From JBFWVJ01 sp050246795 (GTDB lineage: Bacteria; Patescibacteriota; Gracilibacteria; JAUYGZ01): a stretch of 64,000 bases of DNA. Position numbers and translations under genes: made by a program. Shown piece by piece: positions 17,411-26,845 of the stretch (positions are counted from its first letter, which is position 1; each line of letters starts with the position of its first letter). Location of the stretch: the NCBI GenBank assembly GCA_050246795.1, contig JBFWVJ010000008.1:22776-86775 (forward strand). The letters are read 5' to 3'. The notes under the pieces are model-generated. The model had not been told where the DNA came from, searched no databases, and worked only from the letters and a program-made list of their open reading frames with translations.

Positions 17411-20400
17411 ATGCCAAACCAAGAACAAGATCCGTTTATCATCAGACTAGGAAATGCTCCAGCAGCTCCTACTACTGCTACTCCAACGACAGAGGCTCCT
17501 AGCACTGGTCGTCTAGGAGCAGCTGCGACTTCCCGAGTTCTGTCAGGAATTCTTGGTGGACTTGTATCTGGAGCCACTCTTGGTGCGGGCTCTGTAGTCG
17601 GTGGTGGTATTGGTGCAGCCGGTGAGTATCTTGCTCAAGCATTGGAGGAAGGAAAGACCCTATCCGATCTTGACTCACTTGATGAGCTGAAAGCATTCTT
17701 CTCAGACCCCAAGCGTGCAGGAAGGGCTGCTGTTGAAGCAGGCGTTGCTGCCGTTCCGGGCGGAGCTCTGGTTAAAGGTGGAAAGTGGCTGAGCTCAGCG
17801 CTTCGGTCTGGTGGTCTTGCTGCCGGTGGAGAGACTCTACGACAGGTTGCTCGCGGAGATGAACAGTTCCAGCCTGGACCAGCGATTATTGCCGGTCTGA
17901 CTGGTGGAGCAGTTGGTGCTGCAGTATCTCCATTTGTTCCCAAGATTCCAGTTGTTGGCGGTGTGACGAAAACTCCCACTGCAAAAACCATTGATGAACT
18001 TGTGCTTCAGACAATGGGTGATGTGGAAGCTTTTAAGAAAGCTCTTCCAATGGTTCTTCAGCGTGAGGGAGTATATCATGACCTTGCTCCTACTACTCTC
18101 GCTGCTCGCGCTGAGGCATTTGAGGCGGCTGGTCAGCCTGAGCTTGCTGATGCAGTAAGAACAATTGGTCTCGCTCATGGTCCGTGGAAGCCACATGATA
18201 TTCTGGTAGAAGCTGTTACGCTTCATTCTCAGGGTTCTCGTGATGCAGCTATGAAACTCGCTGAGGCTGCAGAGGCTACTCGAAGGGGTGGAACTAAGCT
18301 TTCTAATTGGAAGCAAAGCATTCTGAAAGTTGAGGAAGCTGCGAAGAAGGCGGCTAATGATCTCGCTAAAAAGCAGACTGATGCGGAGACTGCAAGAACT
18401 CTATTTAATAAGGCTATTGAGGATCTGAAAGAAGGAAAGGCAGAAGCCTCTAAGACTATTAAGGCTGATCTTGGTCCTGGACAGACTGGCACTTTCCGTC
18501 AGAAGCTGGTTGGTGAGGGAGAAGATGACCTAGAGGATGCTACCGATATTCTTGGTAAGACACCTGCTAAGAAGGGTCGTGGCAGAAAGAAAGCTGCTCC
18601 CGCGACAACCACTGCTCCCGAGAATGCACCAGAGGTTCCCATTACTGCGGCATCTTCAGTTGTTAGTGGAGTAGATCCTCAGATTCTTGCTCGTCAGATG
18701 GCAGTTCGTGGAGAACTTCCTACTGTTCTTCCAACTCCTGAAGTAAATGCTGGGGTAGTTCCTGTATCACAGGCTGCTGAGGCCGTTACACCGTCAGTTC
18801 CTAAGGCCGAGTTCCTTGGTTGGCAGGAACTTCCTGATGCTCCACCAATGCCGCTTTACAATGTGGTTGATGGGCCGAGCGCAGGTTCGACAGTCACTCA
18901 AGAGACTCTTGAGAAGCTGGGCATTGCGATTCCGGAGACTCCGCCAGTTCCGACTGGTCGCCCTCCGAAGCCGGCTAATATGCCTGCACAGCCTACAAAG
19001 AATGTGGTTCCGGTTGTTGATGAGGTTCCTGCACCGGTTACTGCATCCGAAGCAGCTCCGATTGTTCCTGTTTCTGAGGCACCGCAGTTAGCTCCACGAT
19101 CAGATAAATCATTGAGAGCCAACATGCTGCCGGCTGAGAAGCGTGCAGCTGATGCAGCCTTCCAAGACTTGAGAAATCGTACAGGTAATCCTCGTCCTGC
19201 TCCTCGCAGACCACCTGGCTCAGGTGAAACATCGCAGCCACTTGATATGTCTGTAGTGCCAGCACCTCAGGTTGACGTTCCGATTACAGCACAGCCAACA
19301 CCTTCAAAGCTTGCTCCCTCAACCGTAAAGGCTCTCACTGGTCGTGGTATCAGTAAGGAAGCTGCGGAGAAGATGACTCCGGAAGAAGCACTGGCTGCGA
19401 TGACGACTCCTCGGGCTCAGAAGCCTGAGATTCCGACCCCTCCAGTAAAAATCCCGATGAAGCTAACCGCTGATGAGCGAATTGCGGTTCTCGAAAAGCT
19501 GAATCGTGAAATGTATCCGACGGAACTTGCGGATAAACTTTCTCCTCTCCAGACTGAGTATCATCGTCTGGCTGATGAGATGGCTGCGATGGGGAAGGTT
19601 AAGAAAGGCTCTCCAGAGTTCGAGAAGTTTTCTGCCTTGAAAGACCGTAAGGGTCGTATCGGTCGTGAAATGGCCGTTGTGGTAGATCAGGCGGAAGATG
19701 CTGGACTCATTGCTCCCGGACTTCGTAACCAGTGGAAAGCGAAGGCTGAAGGGCTTCTCGAAGATGCCAATGCCAATAAGGTTGCCGATAGTATCACTAT
19801 CGGTAAGGGAATGGATTCTCCATCTTCGGCACTGCTTCCTGAAGAGGAAGCAGCAATGCTTGCCGAGCAGGGTGTGGTTCCTCGTGAGAATGTTCCTGCA
19901 CTTATTGATGATCTGAAAGCTGGTCAGGCTGCGGCTGCGGCAACTGAGGTGGAAGCTTCTCCACTGAAGCTCTCAGAAGTTACTGAAGGTCTCGGCGCAG
20001 AGTTCGATAACAAGGTCGCGGAAATCCAGAAGGCTCTGGCTGAAGGTCGGATGACTCCAGAAGTAGCCGATCAGCAGTCTGTCGCGCTTGCTCAGGAATA
20101 CCTAAAAGCAGCAGCTAAGGCTAAGGGTGTTAAGGGTGATGGTTCTATTACTCTTGGATCCGGTCTTGGTGGTATTCAGGGACTCTTTGAAAAGCATCCT
20201 GAAGTTGCTATCAAAGCGGCTCTTATTGCCGGTGGTGCTCTGACTGGGGCGGCCATGAATGAGGAGAATCCAGTCATTGGTGCTCTTCTTGGTGCTGGGG
20301 CAGGGTGGTCAGCGAGTAAAGTTGGCTCACTCCTTAAACAGATGAAGGTAAATCCAAAGGATGTGCCTGAACTGCGATCAGCATTAAAGAACCAGCATGA

Positions 20401-21520
20401 TAGAGATTCAATTGTCAGTACTGCTTGGCAGTTGATTCCTCATATTCAGCGCTCGCACTTTCTGATGAATCTTCATGGTATGGGTGCTAACATTATCGCT
20501 GGTCCTCTTGGATCAGGATTCTTTGGCGCTCTTACAAAGGCTATTGCTGGTGATGCTCGTGGCGGAGAGGCTATAAAACTTCTTACCAATCCCAAACTCC
20601 TCGTGCAAACGTGGAAAGAAATGGGAGAGCAGGCTAACATGCTTGTCAGGAATGCATCTGCTGGTGATCCGATGCTTCGTGCTGAAACTGGTGGAGATGT
20701 TCTGGAACGAACTTTCCAGAGTATCGAGAACCGCTATGGGCCTCAAGCAGAGAGGATGACTCGTGGTTATGTTCAGGGTGTTGGTCTTTGGATGACCAGA
20801 GGCGACTTGACTGTCAGAACACTACTAAAGCAGGCCGGCTTCACCGATGATGAAGCCCGCGTTATGACGCTTACAAGTGAAGCGGAAGGTAAGCTTTTCA
20901 AGAAGCTTATGAACTTTGGTAGAGCTGCAACTTCTAGGGACTCTGATTACGATAAGTTCCTCAGCACGTTCGGCTCACTCATGTTCCCATTCGTTCGTAC
21001 TCCTGTAAACATCTTCGAGCAGGGCATTCAGCGTTTACCCGGAGCTGGTATTATGGTTCAGGGAATGCGCGGAGTGGAAGCTAAAGAGATCATTGCTCAA
21101 CAGGCCGTAAGTTCTGTGCTTGCTTTCGGCAGTTATCTCATTGGCCTTAATACTGACGAAGATACTGCGAGGACCATGCGCCGATACGTATCAAACCTTG
21201 GTGGTCAGTATTCACTGATTACTAATCTTGGGTTTGCAATCGGACAGGGTTCAAGAAGTATGGGACAGGCTAAACCTTCACTGAAGAGTGTTCTAAGTCC
21301 GGCAACGGTAAGACAGTTCTCATTCAGTGTTCCCGTTCCTGAGGCGAGCTTTATTGAGAATTGGGGTAACTTCTTGGTGAATCCGGATGAGGCTCCACTA
21401 CCTCGTGGACTCTTCCCGTTCCAACAGGAATTTACGACTGGTCTTAATGAGATCAATCCGCCAGCCCCAAAGCAGCAAGAATTCTCAGTTCCTCGACTTC
21501 AGTTTGATATGACTTACTAG
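17411..21520 (+). CDS. large internal virion (ejection) protein
   Basis: A 1369-aa protein, the largest in the window. The N-terminus has two glycine/alanine-rich hydrophobic regions (about residues 30-75 and 155-185), followed by a long Pro/Ala/Glu low-complexity stretch to about residue 700. A hydrophobic segment lies near residue 930-960, and LMFPFVRTPVNIFEQG near residue 1190 is a motif seen in other large phage internal proteins. It probably crosses the host envelope during DNA entry. I see no transglycosylase active site. Confidence 0.55.
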   Translation: MPNQEQDPFIIRLGNAPAAPTTATPTTEAPSTGRLGAAATSRVLSGILGGLVSGATLGAGSVVGGGIGAAGEYLAQALEEGKTLSDLDSLDELKAFFSDPKRAGRAAVEAGVAAVPGGALVKGGKWLSSALRSGGLAAGGETLRQVARGDEQFQPGPAIIAGLTGGAVGAAVSPFVPKIPVVGGVTKTPTAKTIDELVLQTMGDVEAFKKALPMVLQREGVYHDLAPTTLAARAEAFEAAGQPELADAVRTIGLAHGPWKPHDILVEAVTLHSQGSRDAAMKLAEAAEATRRGGTKLSNWKQSILKVEEAAKKAANDLAKKQTDAETARTLFNKAIEDLKEGKAEASKTIKADLGPGQTGTFRQKLVGEGEDDLEDATDILGKTPAKKGRGRKKAAPATTTAPENAPEVPITAASSVVSGVDPQILARQMAVRGELPTVLPTPEVNAGVVPVSQAAEAVTPSVPKAEFLGWQELPDAPPMPLYNVVDGPSAGSTVTQETLEKLGIAIPETPPVPTGRPPKPANMPAQPTKNVVPVVDEVPAPVTASEAAPIVPVSEAPQLAPRSDKSLRANMLPAEKRAADAAFQDLRNRTGNPRPAPRRPPGSGETSQPLDMSVVPAPQVDVPITAQPTPSKLAPSTVKALTGRGISKEAAEKMTPEEALAAMTTPRAQKPEIPTPPVKIPMKLTADERIAVLEKLNREMYPTELADKLSPLQTEYHRLADEMAAMGKVKKGSPEFEKFSALKDRKGRIGREMAVVVDQAEDAGLIAPGLRNQWKAKAEGLLEDANANKVADSITIGKGMDSPSSALLPEEEAAMLAEQGVVPRENVPALIDDLKAGQAAAAATEVEASPLKLSEVTEGLGAEFDNKVAEIQKALAEGRMTPEVADQQSVALAQEYLKAAAKAKGVKGDGSITLGSGLGGIQGLFEKHPEVAIKAALIAGGALTGAAMNEENPVIGALLGAGAGWSASKVGSLLKQMKVNPKDVPELRSALKNQHDRDSIVSTAWQLIPHIQRSHFLMNLHGMGANIIAGPLGSGFFGALTKAIAGDARGGEAIKLLTNPKLLVQTWKEMGEQANMLVRNASAGDPMLRAETGGDVLERTFQSIENRYGPQAERMTRGYVQGVGLWMTRGDLTVRTLLKQAGFTDDEARVMTLTSEAEGKLFKKLMNFGRAATSRDSDYDKFLSTFGSLMFPFVRTPVNIFEQGIQRLPGAGIMVQGMRGVEAKEIIAQQAVSSVLAFGSYLIGLNTDEDTARTMRRYVSNLGGQYSLITNLGFAIGQGSRSMGQAKPSLKSVLSPATVRQFSFSVPVPEASFIENWGNFLVNPDEAPLPRGLFPFQQEFTTGLNEINPPAPKQQEFSVPRLQFDMTY

Positions 21521-21531
21521 GAGAAAGGTAA

Positions 21532-21750
21532 ATGGAAAACCAACTAACACAACTTCTTCTAGAAAGAGTGGGTGGTCAGGAGGAGGCAACACCGGTTGCA
21601 CCTTCTGGCCTTCCAGCACCAACACCCAATGCGAAGAGAAAACTTCCTCCAGCTTGGAAGAGATATCTAAATGCGCTTTCTATGCAACAGGCAATTGCCA
21701 ACAATTGGACTCCACATCCGACGTTAGTTAATATTCTAAACAAAAAGTAA
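21532..21750 (+). CDS. small hypothetical protein
   Basis: A 72-aa protein with a helical N-terminus (LTQLLLERVGG), a Pro-rich linker and a basic C-terminus. It starts after GGAGAAAGG and is part of the late operon. Unrecognised. Confidence 0.45.
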   Translation: MENQLTQLLLERVGGQEEATPVAPSGLPAPTPNAKRKLPPAWKRYLNALSMQQAIANNWTPHPTLVNILNKK

Positions 21751-21753
21751 GTT

Positions 21754-22299
21754 ATGAGAATAAAAGATTTAACTGGTTTAAAGTTCGGAATATGGACTGT
21801 AAAAACTCTTTCTCAGTCTAAGACTGCTTTTAGGGGCTCCAAATGGGATTGTGTATGTGATTGTGGGAACGTTGGTATCGTTTCTCGTGCTAACTTAATC
21901 AGTGGCAGTTCAAAATCGTGTGGATGCTATGCCAAAGAAGTACAGGCAAAACTTAAACCTCCAGTAATGAAAGGCCCAGCAAATCACAAATACAATCATA
22001 CTGGCAGATCTAAAACAAAGTCTGGTTATATTAGAGTTCGTGCCGAATCCCACCCAAAAGCATCATTCAATTTTGTATATGAGCATGTCTTGGTAATGGA
22101 ACAGATTCTTGGTCGTCCATTACTAGACGGAGAAACTATCCATCATATTAATGGAGATAGATCTGATAATCGTCCCGAAAATCTAGAGTTATGGGCAAGT
22201 AATCACCCGCCCGGCCAAAGAATTCAGGATCAGATAGCTTGGGCTAAAAGTCTATTACATATTTATGAGCCGTCTGCGCTCAGTATTAATCAACTCTAA
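21754..22299 (+). CDS. HNH homing endonuclease
   Basis: A 181-aa endonuclease. Residues 1-65 hold the zinc module seen at 58 and 47,887 (WDCVCDCGNVG, SKSCGCYAKE). The HNH core is EHVLVMEQILGRPLLDGE, IHHINGDRSDNRPENLELW: the paired His, Asn and the final asparagine-rich helix. It interrupts the internal-protein operon, a typical homing insertion. Confidence 0.9.
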   Translation: MRIKDLTGLKFGIWTVKTLSQSKTAFRGSKWDCVCDCGNVGIVSRANLISGSSKSCGCYAKEVQAKLKPPVMKGPANHKYNHTGRSKTKSGYIRVRAESHPKASFNFVYEHVLVMEQILGRPLLDGETIHHINGDRSDNRPENLELWASNHPPGQRIQDQIAWAKSLLHIYEPSALSINQL

Positions 22300-22317
22300 A
22301 TAACCTTCGGAGATAAA

Positions 22318-23040
22318 ATGAATCCTATTATTATGGCTCTTCTTCAGCGTCTTGGTCCTGCGGCTAGTCAGGTTCAGAGGTTGGCTGGTCAGGGTGCTCA
22401 GGCTTTTGCGAATGCCGGTCCGGTGAAGCAGTTTGCGACCATGCTTCCACTTGGGCTGATTCCTTTCCTAAGTGGTGGTGGGTCTGATGCTCCACAGATG
22501 CCAACGTCTGGTCCGATGGGTCCTACTCAGATTAGTGCGTCTTCAGGAGCACCGAGAAATCTTGATCCTAATGCGACGTATGTTGGAGTGAATCCGAATC
22601 CTCGTAATATTCCGGGAAGTTCTATGAGCACCTCTGTTCCTGGTCCTTATGAGATGGCACAGCCGACTCCACTTCCTGCGAGGCCAGCTTCTCCGGCAAT
22701 GAAACCTGAACCAATCCAGGTTCTTCCTGGTGAAATCGCTGGTGAGTTCCAGTCTGCTGCGATGCCGACGCCATCCAGCGCCCGTTCAGGTGCCGAACTC
22801 CCCTTTGAAACCTATCAGCGCTTGACCGGAAATCGATGGACAGGTGGAGGTTCTAATGCAGTAAGAGGTCTTCTCTCTGAGCTTGGTATTCAGGAAAAGG
22901 CTGGTTCTTCAGCTGCAAACCTTGCTCTACAGAAGGCGCTTCTTCAGCGAGCGGCTCAGCTTTCTGGTGCGGCTCAGATGAAGCAGGCTCCTGCTAGCAT
23001 TGAAGGACTGTCTGAACTTTTCCCCGGTAATATTAACTAA
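22318..23040 (+). CDS. hypothetical virion protein
   Basis: A 240-aa protein with a hydrophobic N-terminal segment (residues 35-53), a Pro/Ser/Gly-rich middle and a helical C-terminus. Composition resembles the internal virion proteins upstream. Function not recognised. Confidence 0.4.
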   Translation: MNPIIMALLQRLGPAASQVQRLAGQGAQAFANAGPVKQFATMLPLGLIPFLSGGGSDAPQMPTSGPMGPTQISASSGAPRNLDPNATYVGVNPNPRNIPGSSMSTSVPGPYEMAQPTPLPARPASPAMKPEPIQVLPGEIAGEFQSAAMPTPSSARSGAELPFETYQRLTGNRWTGGGSNAVRGLLSELGIQEKAGSSAANLALQKALLQRAAQLSGAAQMKQAPASIEGLSELFPGNIN

Positions 23041-23066
23041 GATCAAGCGTCATGTAAGGATGTTTT

Positions 23067-23345
23067 ATGGAAGTAGTAGTAAGTATTTTAGAGGTTCTTA
23101 GAGACTACTCTCCGCTAGGTGTTGCAGCCCTGGCTATTGCGGCGGCGATCTTAGTAGTTTGGAAGAATCCCATTAAACCGATTCAGTCTCAGCTTGATAC
23201 GATTACTGGGAACCATCTTGCTCACATTGAGCACGATCTTCCAAAGCTGGTGCAGAGTGTAGAAAAGGTTGCGGATATTCTGCAGAGGATTGAATCGAAG
23301 ATGGAAGGTGAGTTCGGGTATATTCGGGCGAAGCTGGAAAAGTAA
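23067..23345 (+). CDS. holin-like protein
   Basis: A 92-aa protein: one membrane helix (GVAALAIAAAILVVW, about residues 16-32) followed by an amphipathic coiled coil to the end. This one-helix-plus-coil layout directly upstream of the endolysin suits a holin or holin-assisting protein. It starts after AAGGA. Confidence 0.6.
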   Translation: MEVVVSILEVLRDYSPLGVAALAIAAAILVVWKNPIKPIQSQLDTITGNHLAHIEHDLPKLVQSVEKVADILQRIESKMEGEFGYIRAKLEK

Positions 23346-23350
23346 AAGCT

Positions 23351-23845
23351 ATGAGTAAAAATACTCTCACTTTCGATGATATCTTCGACAGGCTGATTGG
23401 ACACGAAGGCGGATATGTCAATGATCCAGCCGATCCAGGTGGCGAGACTCAGTGGGGTATCAGTAAAAGAAGCTATCCACATCTGAATATCAAAACCCTC
23501 ACCAGAGAAGAAGCGAAGGAAATCTATCGAAAGGATTTCTGGCAGAAGATCAATGCCGATAAACTCTATGACGGGGTTGCTTGGCAGCTAATGGACTTTG
23601 CGATTAACTCTGGAATCCAAACCGCGATTAGATATTTTCAGCGAGCTCTTGGCGTTGCTGATGACGGTTACTGGGGTCCTGAGAGCCAGAAGACGGCTGA
23701 TGCAATGTCTGAGTCCGATCAGATTATGCGACTGCTTGGAGAAAGGCTGGACTTCATGACGCGGTTAAAGAACTGGCCGAACCATGGCAAAGGGTGGGCG
23801 AGAAGGATCGCAGCAAATCTACGATATGGGTCGGAAGATAATTAA
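23351..23845 (+). CDS. endolysin, glycoside hydrolase family 108
   Basis: A 164-aa muramidase that would cut the glycan strands of peptidoglycan at lysis. The GH108 signature HEGGYVNDPADPGGETQWGI is near residue 18, with the catalytic Glu in HEGGY. The middle contains WQLMDFAINSG, and the C-terminal PG_binding_3-type domain includes GPESQKTADAM. It has the family's usual length. No signal peptide, so export needs the holin. Confidence 0.92.
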   Translation: MSKNTLTFDDIFDRLIGHEGGYVNDPADPGGETQWGISKRSYPHLNIKTLTREEAKEIYRKDFWQKINADKLYDGVAWQLMDFAINSGIQTAIRYFQRALGVADDGYWGPESQKTADAMSESDQIMRLLGERLDFMTRLKNWPNHGKGWARRIAANLRYGSEDN

Positions 23846-23856
23846 AGGAGAACACT

Positions 23857-23979
23857 ATGAAAAAGTTTTGGGCTTTTATTTCTAAGTATGCAACTAAACT
23901 TGCTACGTATGCTGCAGAGCATCCGGATCAGGTTATTGCAGTTGTATCAGCGGTGAAGGCGAAAAAGAATCAGGGATAA
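23857..23979 (+). CDS. tiny lysis-cassette protein
   Basis: A 40-aa frame starting MKKFWAFISKYATKLATY with an amphipathic, positively charged helix. It has its own AAAGGAG ribosome site 6 bases upstream and lies between endolysin and hydrolase genes. It could be a small lysis or membrane-perturbing peptide; that is inference. Confidence 0.55.
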   Translation: MKKFWAFISKYATKLATYAAEHPDQVIAVVSAVKAKKNQG

Positions 23980-23983
23980 GCCA

Positions 23984-24628
23984 ATGGAAAAGCAACCACT
24001 CATTTTAGTGCCGGGGACTTGGTCATGGGACGGAGAGTTTCCCTTTGACCAACCAAAGCCCGGAGATCATCCGCAGTGGTATCAGGCTGGTGCAATTGCT
24101 CGCACTGGGTTAGAAAATGCTGGATTTGAGGTTGCAACTTTTCCTTGGAGTACGGCTCTTGGTGGGATTGGATTCGGTAGTAAGGATCTAGTAACGTGGC
24201 GTGGAGCAGCTATTCACCTAAAGGAATTTGTAAAGTGTCATTTTCCAGATAAGAAGATCTGGATTCTTTCTCACTCTCATGGACTGCAGGTAGTTCTTTT
24301 TGCGGCGCTCTATGGGCTCGAGATTGAAAAGCTCTTTGATGTCTCTGGACCTTTCCGTAGAGATATGGAAGATGCGATTAAGATTGCTAAGCCGAATATC
24401 AAATCATGGACTCATTTCCGTGGTGAGTGGTGGAAAGATCGAATGGCTGGTTATGGTGGGTTGTTTGATTCTTGGGATCCGAGAACGTGGGGAAGAAATC
24501 CCAGAAGTCATCCTTATTCAGATCGAACTGTGAAGATCGATGGAGCAGGACATTCAACTGGGCTGTATGAGAAAGAGCAATTTGACATGATTCTTACGGA
24601 GATGACTAAGGACAATAAGAATGGGTAA
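23984..24628 (+). CDS. alpha/beta hydrolase (lysis-associated esterase candidate)
   Basis: A 214-aa protein with a lipase-type nucleophile elbow SHSHG at about residue 90, an N-terminal LILVPGTWSWDGEF strand/oxyanion region, and GAGHSTGL near the C-terminus carrying the likely catalytic His. It lies 4 bases after the small lysis gene, so it may act on envelope lipids during lysis, in the manner of phage LysB esterases, but the substrate is unknown. Confidence 0.65.
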   Translation: MEKQPLILVPGTWSWDGEFPFDQPKPGDHPQWYQAGAIARTGLENAGFEVATFPWSTALGGIGFGSKDLVTWRGAAIHLKEFVKCHFPDKKIWILSHSHGLQVVLFAALYGLEIEKLFDVSGPFRRDMEDAIKIAKPNIKSWTHFRGEWWKDRMAGYGGLFDSWDPRTWGRNPRSHPYSDRTVKIDGAGHSTGLYEKEQFDMILTEMTKDNKNG

Positions 24629-25190
24629 AGAACTTCTTTTTCAACTCCTCAGTCGTCTTGGAGCAGAGATGCCTCCTGATCAGACACAGAATCCTTTTAC
24701 AGTTCTGCTGGGGACCGATGGAGTGACTCCGGATGATGAGCCTTATCTGAGACAGTACCTGGGAGTTCCTAAAGATGGCGGATTGATTCCTACCGATCTC
24801 AGGCCTACAAAGGTCTCTATCAATGATGACCTCAAGTGGTATCGCCCAGCCGTCAATCCGTTCCAGATGGAGGTTAATGGGAGGCTTGCTCCTGCTATTC
24901 CACAAGCTCTTGTGGACCGTTTAAAGGCCGGAGAATCGACTGTGATTCCAACTGAGAATATGCCTGGGTTGGGACATTTTACAGCCTCAGTGGCCAAGGG
25001 AACGTCTGGAAACCCCTTTGTAAGCGTCTATGACAAGTGGGACTTTGACAGTGGGGTGGTAAGTCCTTTAGTGAGAACTATGATGGATAGGGCTGGAAAG
25101 GGCTTCCATGTTTATGAGAGGTATCCTCTGACTAAGCAAAGGGGTGGGTATCGACCTGCCGGGGATATTCATCTTCCAGCCGACGAATAG
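24621..25190 (+). CDS. hypothetical late protein
   Basis: A 189-aa protein overlapping the hydrolase gene by 8 bases. KWDFDSG and ERYPLTKQRGGYRP near the C-terminus are seen in other phage late proteins of unknown function. It closes the late operon, followed by a promoter and a terminator. Confidence 0.5.
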   Translation: MGKELLFQLLSRLGAEMPPDQTQNPFTVLLGTDGVTPDDEPYLRQYLGVPKDGGLIPTDLRPTKVSINDDLKWYRPAVNPFQMEVNGRLAPAIPQALVDRLKAGESTVIPTENMPGLGHFTASVAKGTSGNPFVSVYDKWDFDSGVVSPLVRTMMDRAGKGFHVYERYPLTKQRGGYRPAGDIHLPADE

Positions 25191-25203
25191 CTGCAGAAAA
25201 TCC

Positions 25204-25233
25204 TTGACACCTCAACCATATCCGTGATATGAT
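25204..25233 (+). promoter_or_regulatory. sigma70-type promoter
   Basis: TTGACA at 25204 and TATGAT at 25228, separated by 18 bases, with TG one base before the -10 (extended -10). The same layout recurs at four other sites in the window. Transcription would start near 25,240, only about 20 bases before the terminator at 25258. Confidence 0.75.
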
Positions 25234-25257
25234 ATTGGATAGCAAGGCAAGATCTAT

Positions 25258-25287
25258 GGCTCACCGAATCCTTGGGTGAGCCTTTTT
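25258..25287 (+). terminator. rho-independent terminator
   Basis: GGCTCACC at 25258-25265 pairs with GGTGAGCC at 25275-25282 and is followed by five T. It ends the late operon and would also stop the short transcript from the promoter at 25204, making an RNA of about 45-50 bases unless read through. Confidence 0.85.
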
Positions 25288-25302
25288 CACAGAAAGGGTT
25301 AG

Positions 25303-25770
25303 ATGGATTCTATCAGGAAGCCCGCAACATGCCATCCAGAGAAGCAAGATGGTGGTAAAGGGCTGTGCTCCTCTTGTTATCGTAAGCAATACTATGCTCT
25401 CAATAAAGAGAAAATGCTTCTCAAGGGACGAGAGTACTATCAACGAACGAAAGAGCAAAAGCGCCTTTCTGGGAAAGCTTACAGACTTAGGCACCCGGAA
25501 AGAGGACGTAATAACCAGCTAAAGAGATTATACGGAATAACACTGGATGATTATAAAACAATGCTTGAAAAACAGGACTATAATTGTAAGTTCTGTAACG
25601 AGCCATTAGATAATCGTCCTGTTGTAGATCATAACCATACAACAGGCTTGGTGCGTGGAGTTATACACCAAAAGTGTAATATCCTGATTGGATTTTTCGA
25701 GACTAACGGACATCTTTTCAGCAATTTGGAATCTTACTTAAAGGATCACCATGAAACAGAACAAGCCTAG
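25303..25770 (+). CDS. endonuclease VII-family homing endonuclease
   Basis: A 155-aa protein. N-terminal CHPEKQDGGKGLCSSCYRK is a zinc module; the C-terminal half is endonuclease VII: YGITLDDYKTMLEKQDYNCK, FCNEPLDN, VVDHNHTTGLVRG, HQKCNILIGFF. It overlaps the next gene by 20 bases. Confidence 0.9.
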   Translation: MDSIRKPATCHPEKQDGGKGLCSSCYRKQYYALNKEKMLLKGREYYQRTKEQKRLSGKAYRLRHPERGRNNQLKRLYGITLDDYKTMLEKQDYNCKFCNEPLDNRPVVDHNHTTGLVRGVIHQKCNILIGFFETNGHLFSNLESYLKDHHETEQA

Positions 25771-26527
25771 AATTCTCTTTTACGATATTGAAACTTCGCT
25801 CCAGCCTGTTCTTGTATTTCAGCTAGCAAATAATGATTGGATCAGTCCCGAAAGTATCTTATCAGAACGACATCTAGTTTCTGTTTGTTGGAAATGGGAG
25901 GGCGAGAATAAAGTACATTCTGTATCTTTAATCGATGATCTTAAACGCTTTAAGAAGGACCCGCATGATGACAAGTTTGTCGTTCAGGAATTTTATAAAG
26001 TGCTTATGGAAGCAGATGTTTTGGTTGCTCACAATGGCGATAAATTTGATCTGCCATATATAAAGACCCGAATGCTGTTCCATGGTCTTCCACCTTTACC
26101 TCCTATATCTACTATTGACACGTATAAGATCGCGAAATCTCAGTTCATGCTTAACAGCAATAAGTTGAACTACTTAGGACACTTACTTAAAGTTGGCAAG
26201 AAAATAGAAACAAGCCAAGGTTTGTGGATGAGAGTATTTCAAGGAGATCCGAAGGCTGTCAAGGAGATGGTAGAGTACAATAAAGGCGATGTGGAGTTGT
26301 TAGAGAGAGTATTCTTAAAGCTACGGCCCTACTGTGCAAATCATATTAACCGAGAGCTATTTGGTGGGATCGGCTGCCCACGCTGTGGATCATCTGATAT
26401 CCAATCTCGTGGAACTCACAAAGCAATTACAAAGACTTACCAGAGATTTCAATGCCAATCTTGTTTTGGGTGGTTCAAGTTGCTACGCGCAGAGAAAGAA
26501 CCGTCCACAAAATATAAGGTGCTTTAA
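25751..26527 (+). CDS. DEDD-type 3'-5' exonuclease with zinc ribbon
   Basis: A 258-aa RNase H-fold exonuclease. The catalytic acidic motifs are visible: LFYDIETS (residues 9-16), VAHNGDKFDLPYI (about 90) and YNKGDVELLERV (about 175). After residue 205 comes a C-terminal zinc ribbon with CPRCGSSD and CQSCFGW. Such proteins trim or proofread DNA or RNA. The window also encodes a separate polymerase with its own exonuclease domain, so this is an accessory nuclease. Confidence 0.8.
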   Translation: MKQNKPRILFYDIETSLQPVLVFQLANNDWISPESILSERHLVSVCWKWEGENKVHSVSLIDDLKRFKKDPHDDKFVVQEFYKVLMEADVLVAHNGDKFDLPYIKTRMLFHGLPPLPPISTIDTYKIAKSQFMLNSNKLNYLGHLLKVGKKIETSQGLWMRVFQGDPKAVKEMVEYNKGDVELLERVFLKLRPYCANHINRELFGGIGCPRCGSSDIQSRGTHKAITKTYQRFQCQSCFGWFKLLRAEKEPSTKYKVL

Positions 26528-26836
26528 ATGGAACTTCCAGAACTCCCCTTCGTTGCATGTGTTTGGAATGATGCATGGGTGGATGGGACTGAAGCGGTTG
26601 CTGTCAGTGACGTTCACCTAAAACATAAAGCCTCTGTGCATATTACCACCGGATGGCTTCTCTACAAGAATGATGAAGGCGTTTCAGTGGCTAACGAGTT
26701 CTGTCCTGATGATGAAACATATCGGGGCAGAACTTATATCCCGGCAGGAATGATTGTTGATATCAAAGAGTTTAAGTTAACTATACCACGAAAACCCCGC
26801 CCCAAGAAGCCGGAAGCGTCATTCACGGCACCATAG
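26528..26836 (+). CDS. hypothetical protein
   Basis: A 102-aa protein with PFVACVWNDAWVDGT and ITTGWLLYKNDEGVSVANE, beta-rich, then a Pro/Lys-rich tail. It begins directly after the exonuclease stop. Resembles small phage SH3-like proteins but is not assigned. Confidence 0.45.
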   Translation: MELPELPFVACVWNDAWVDGTEAVAVSDVHLKHKASVHITTGWLLYKNDEGVSVANEFCPDDETYRGRTYIPAGMIVDIKEFKLTIPRKPRPKKPEASFTAP

Positions 26837-26845
26837 GAGTGACCT

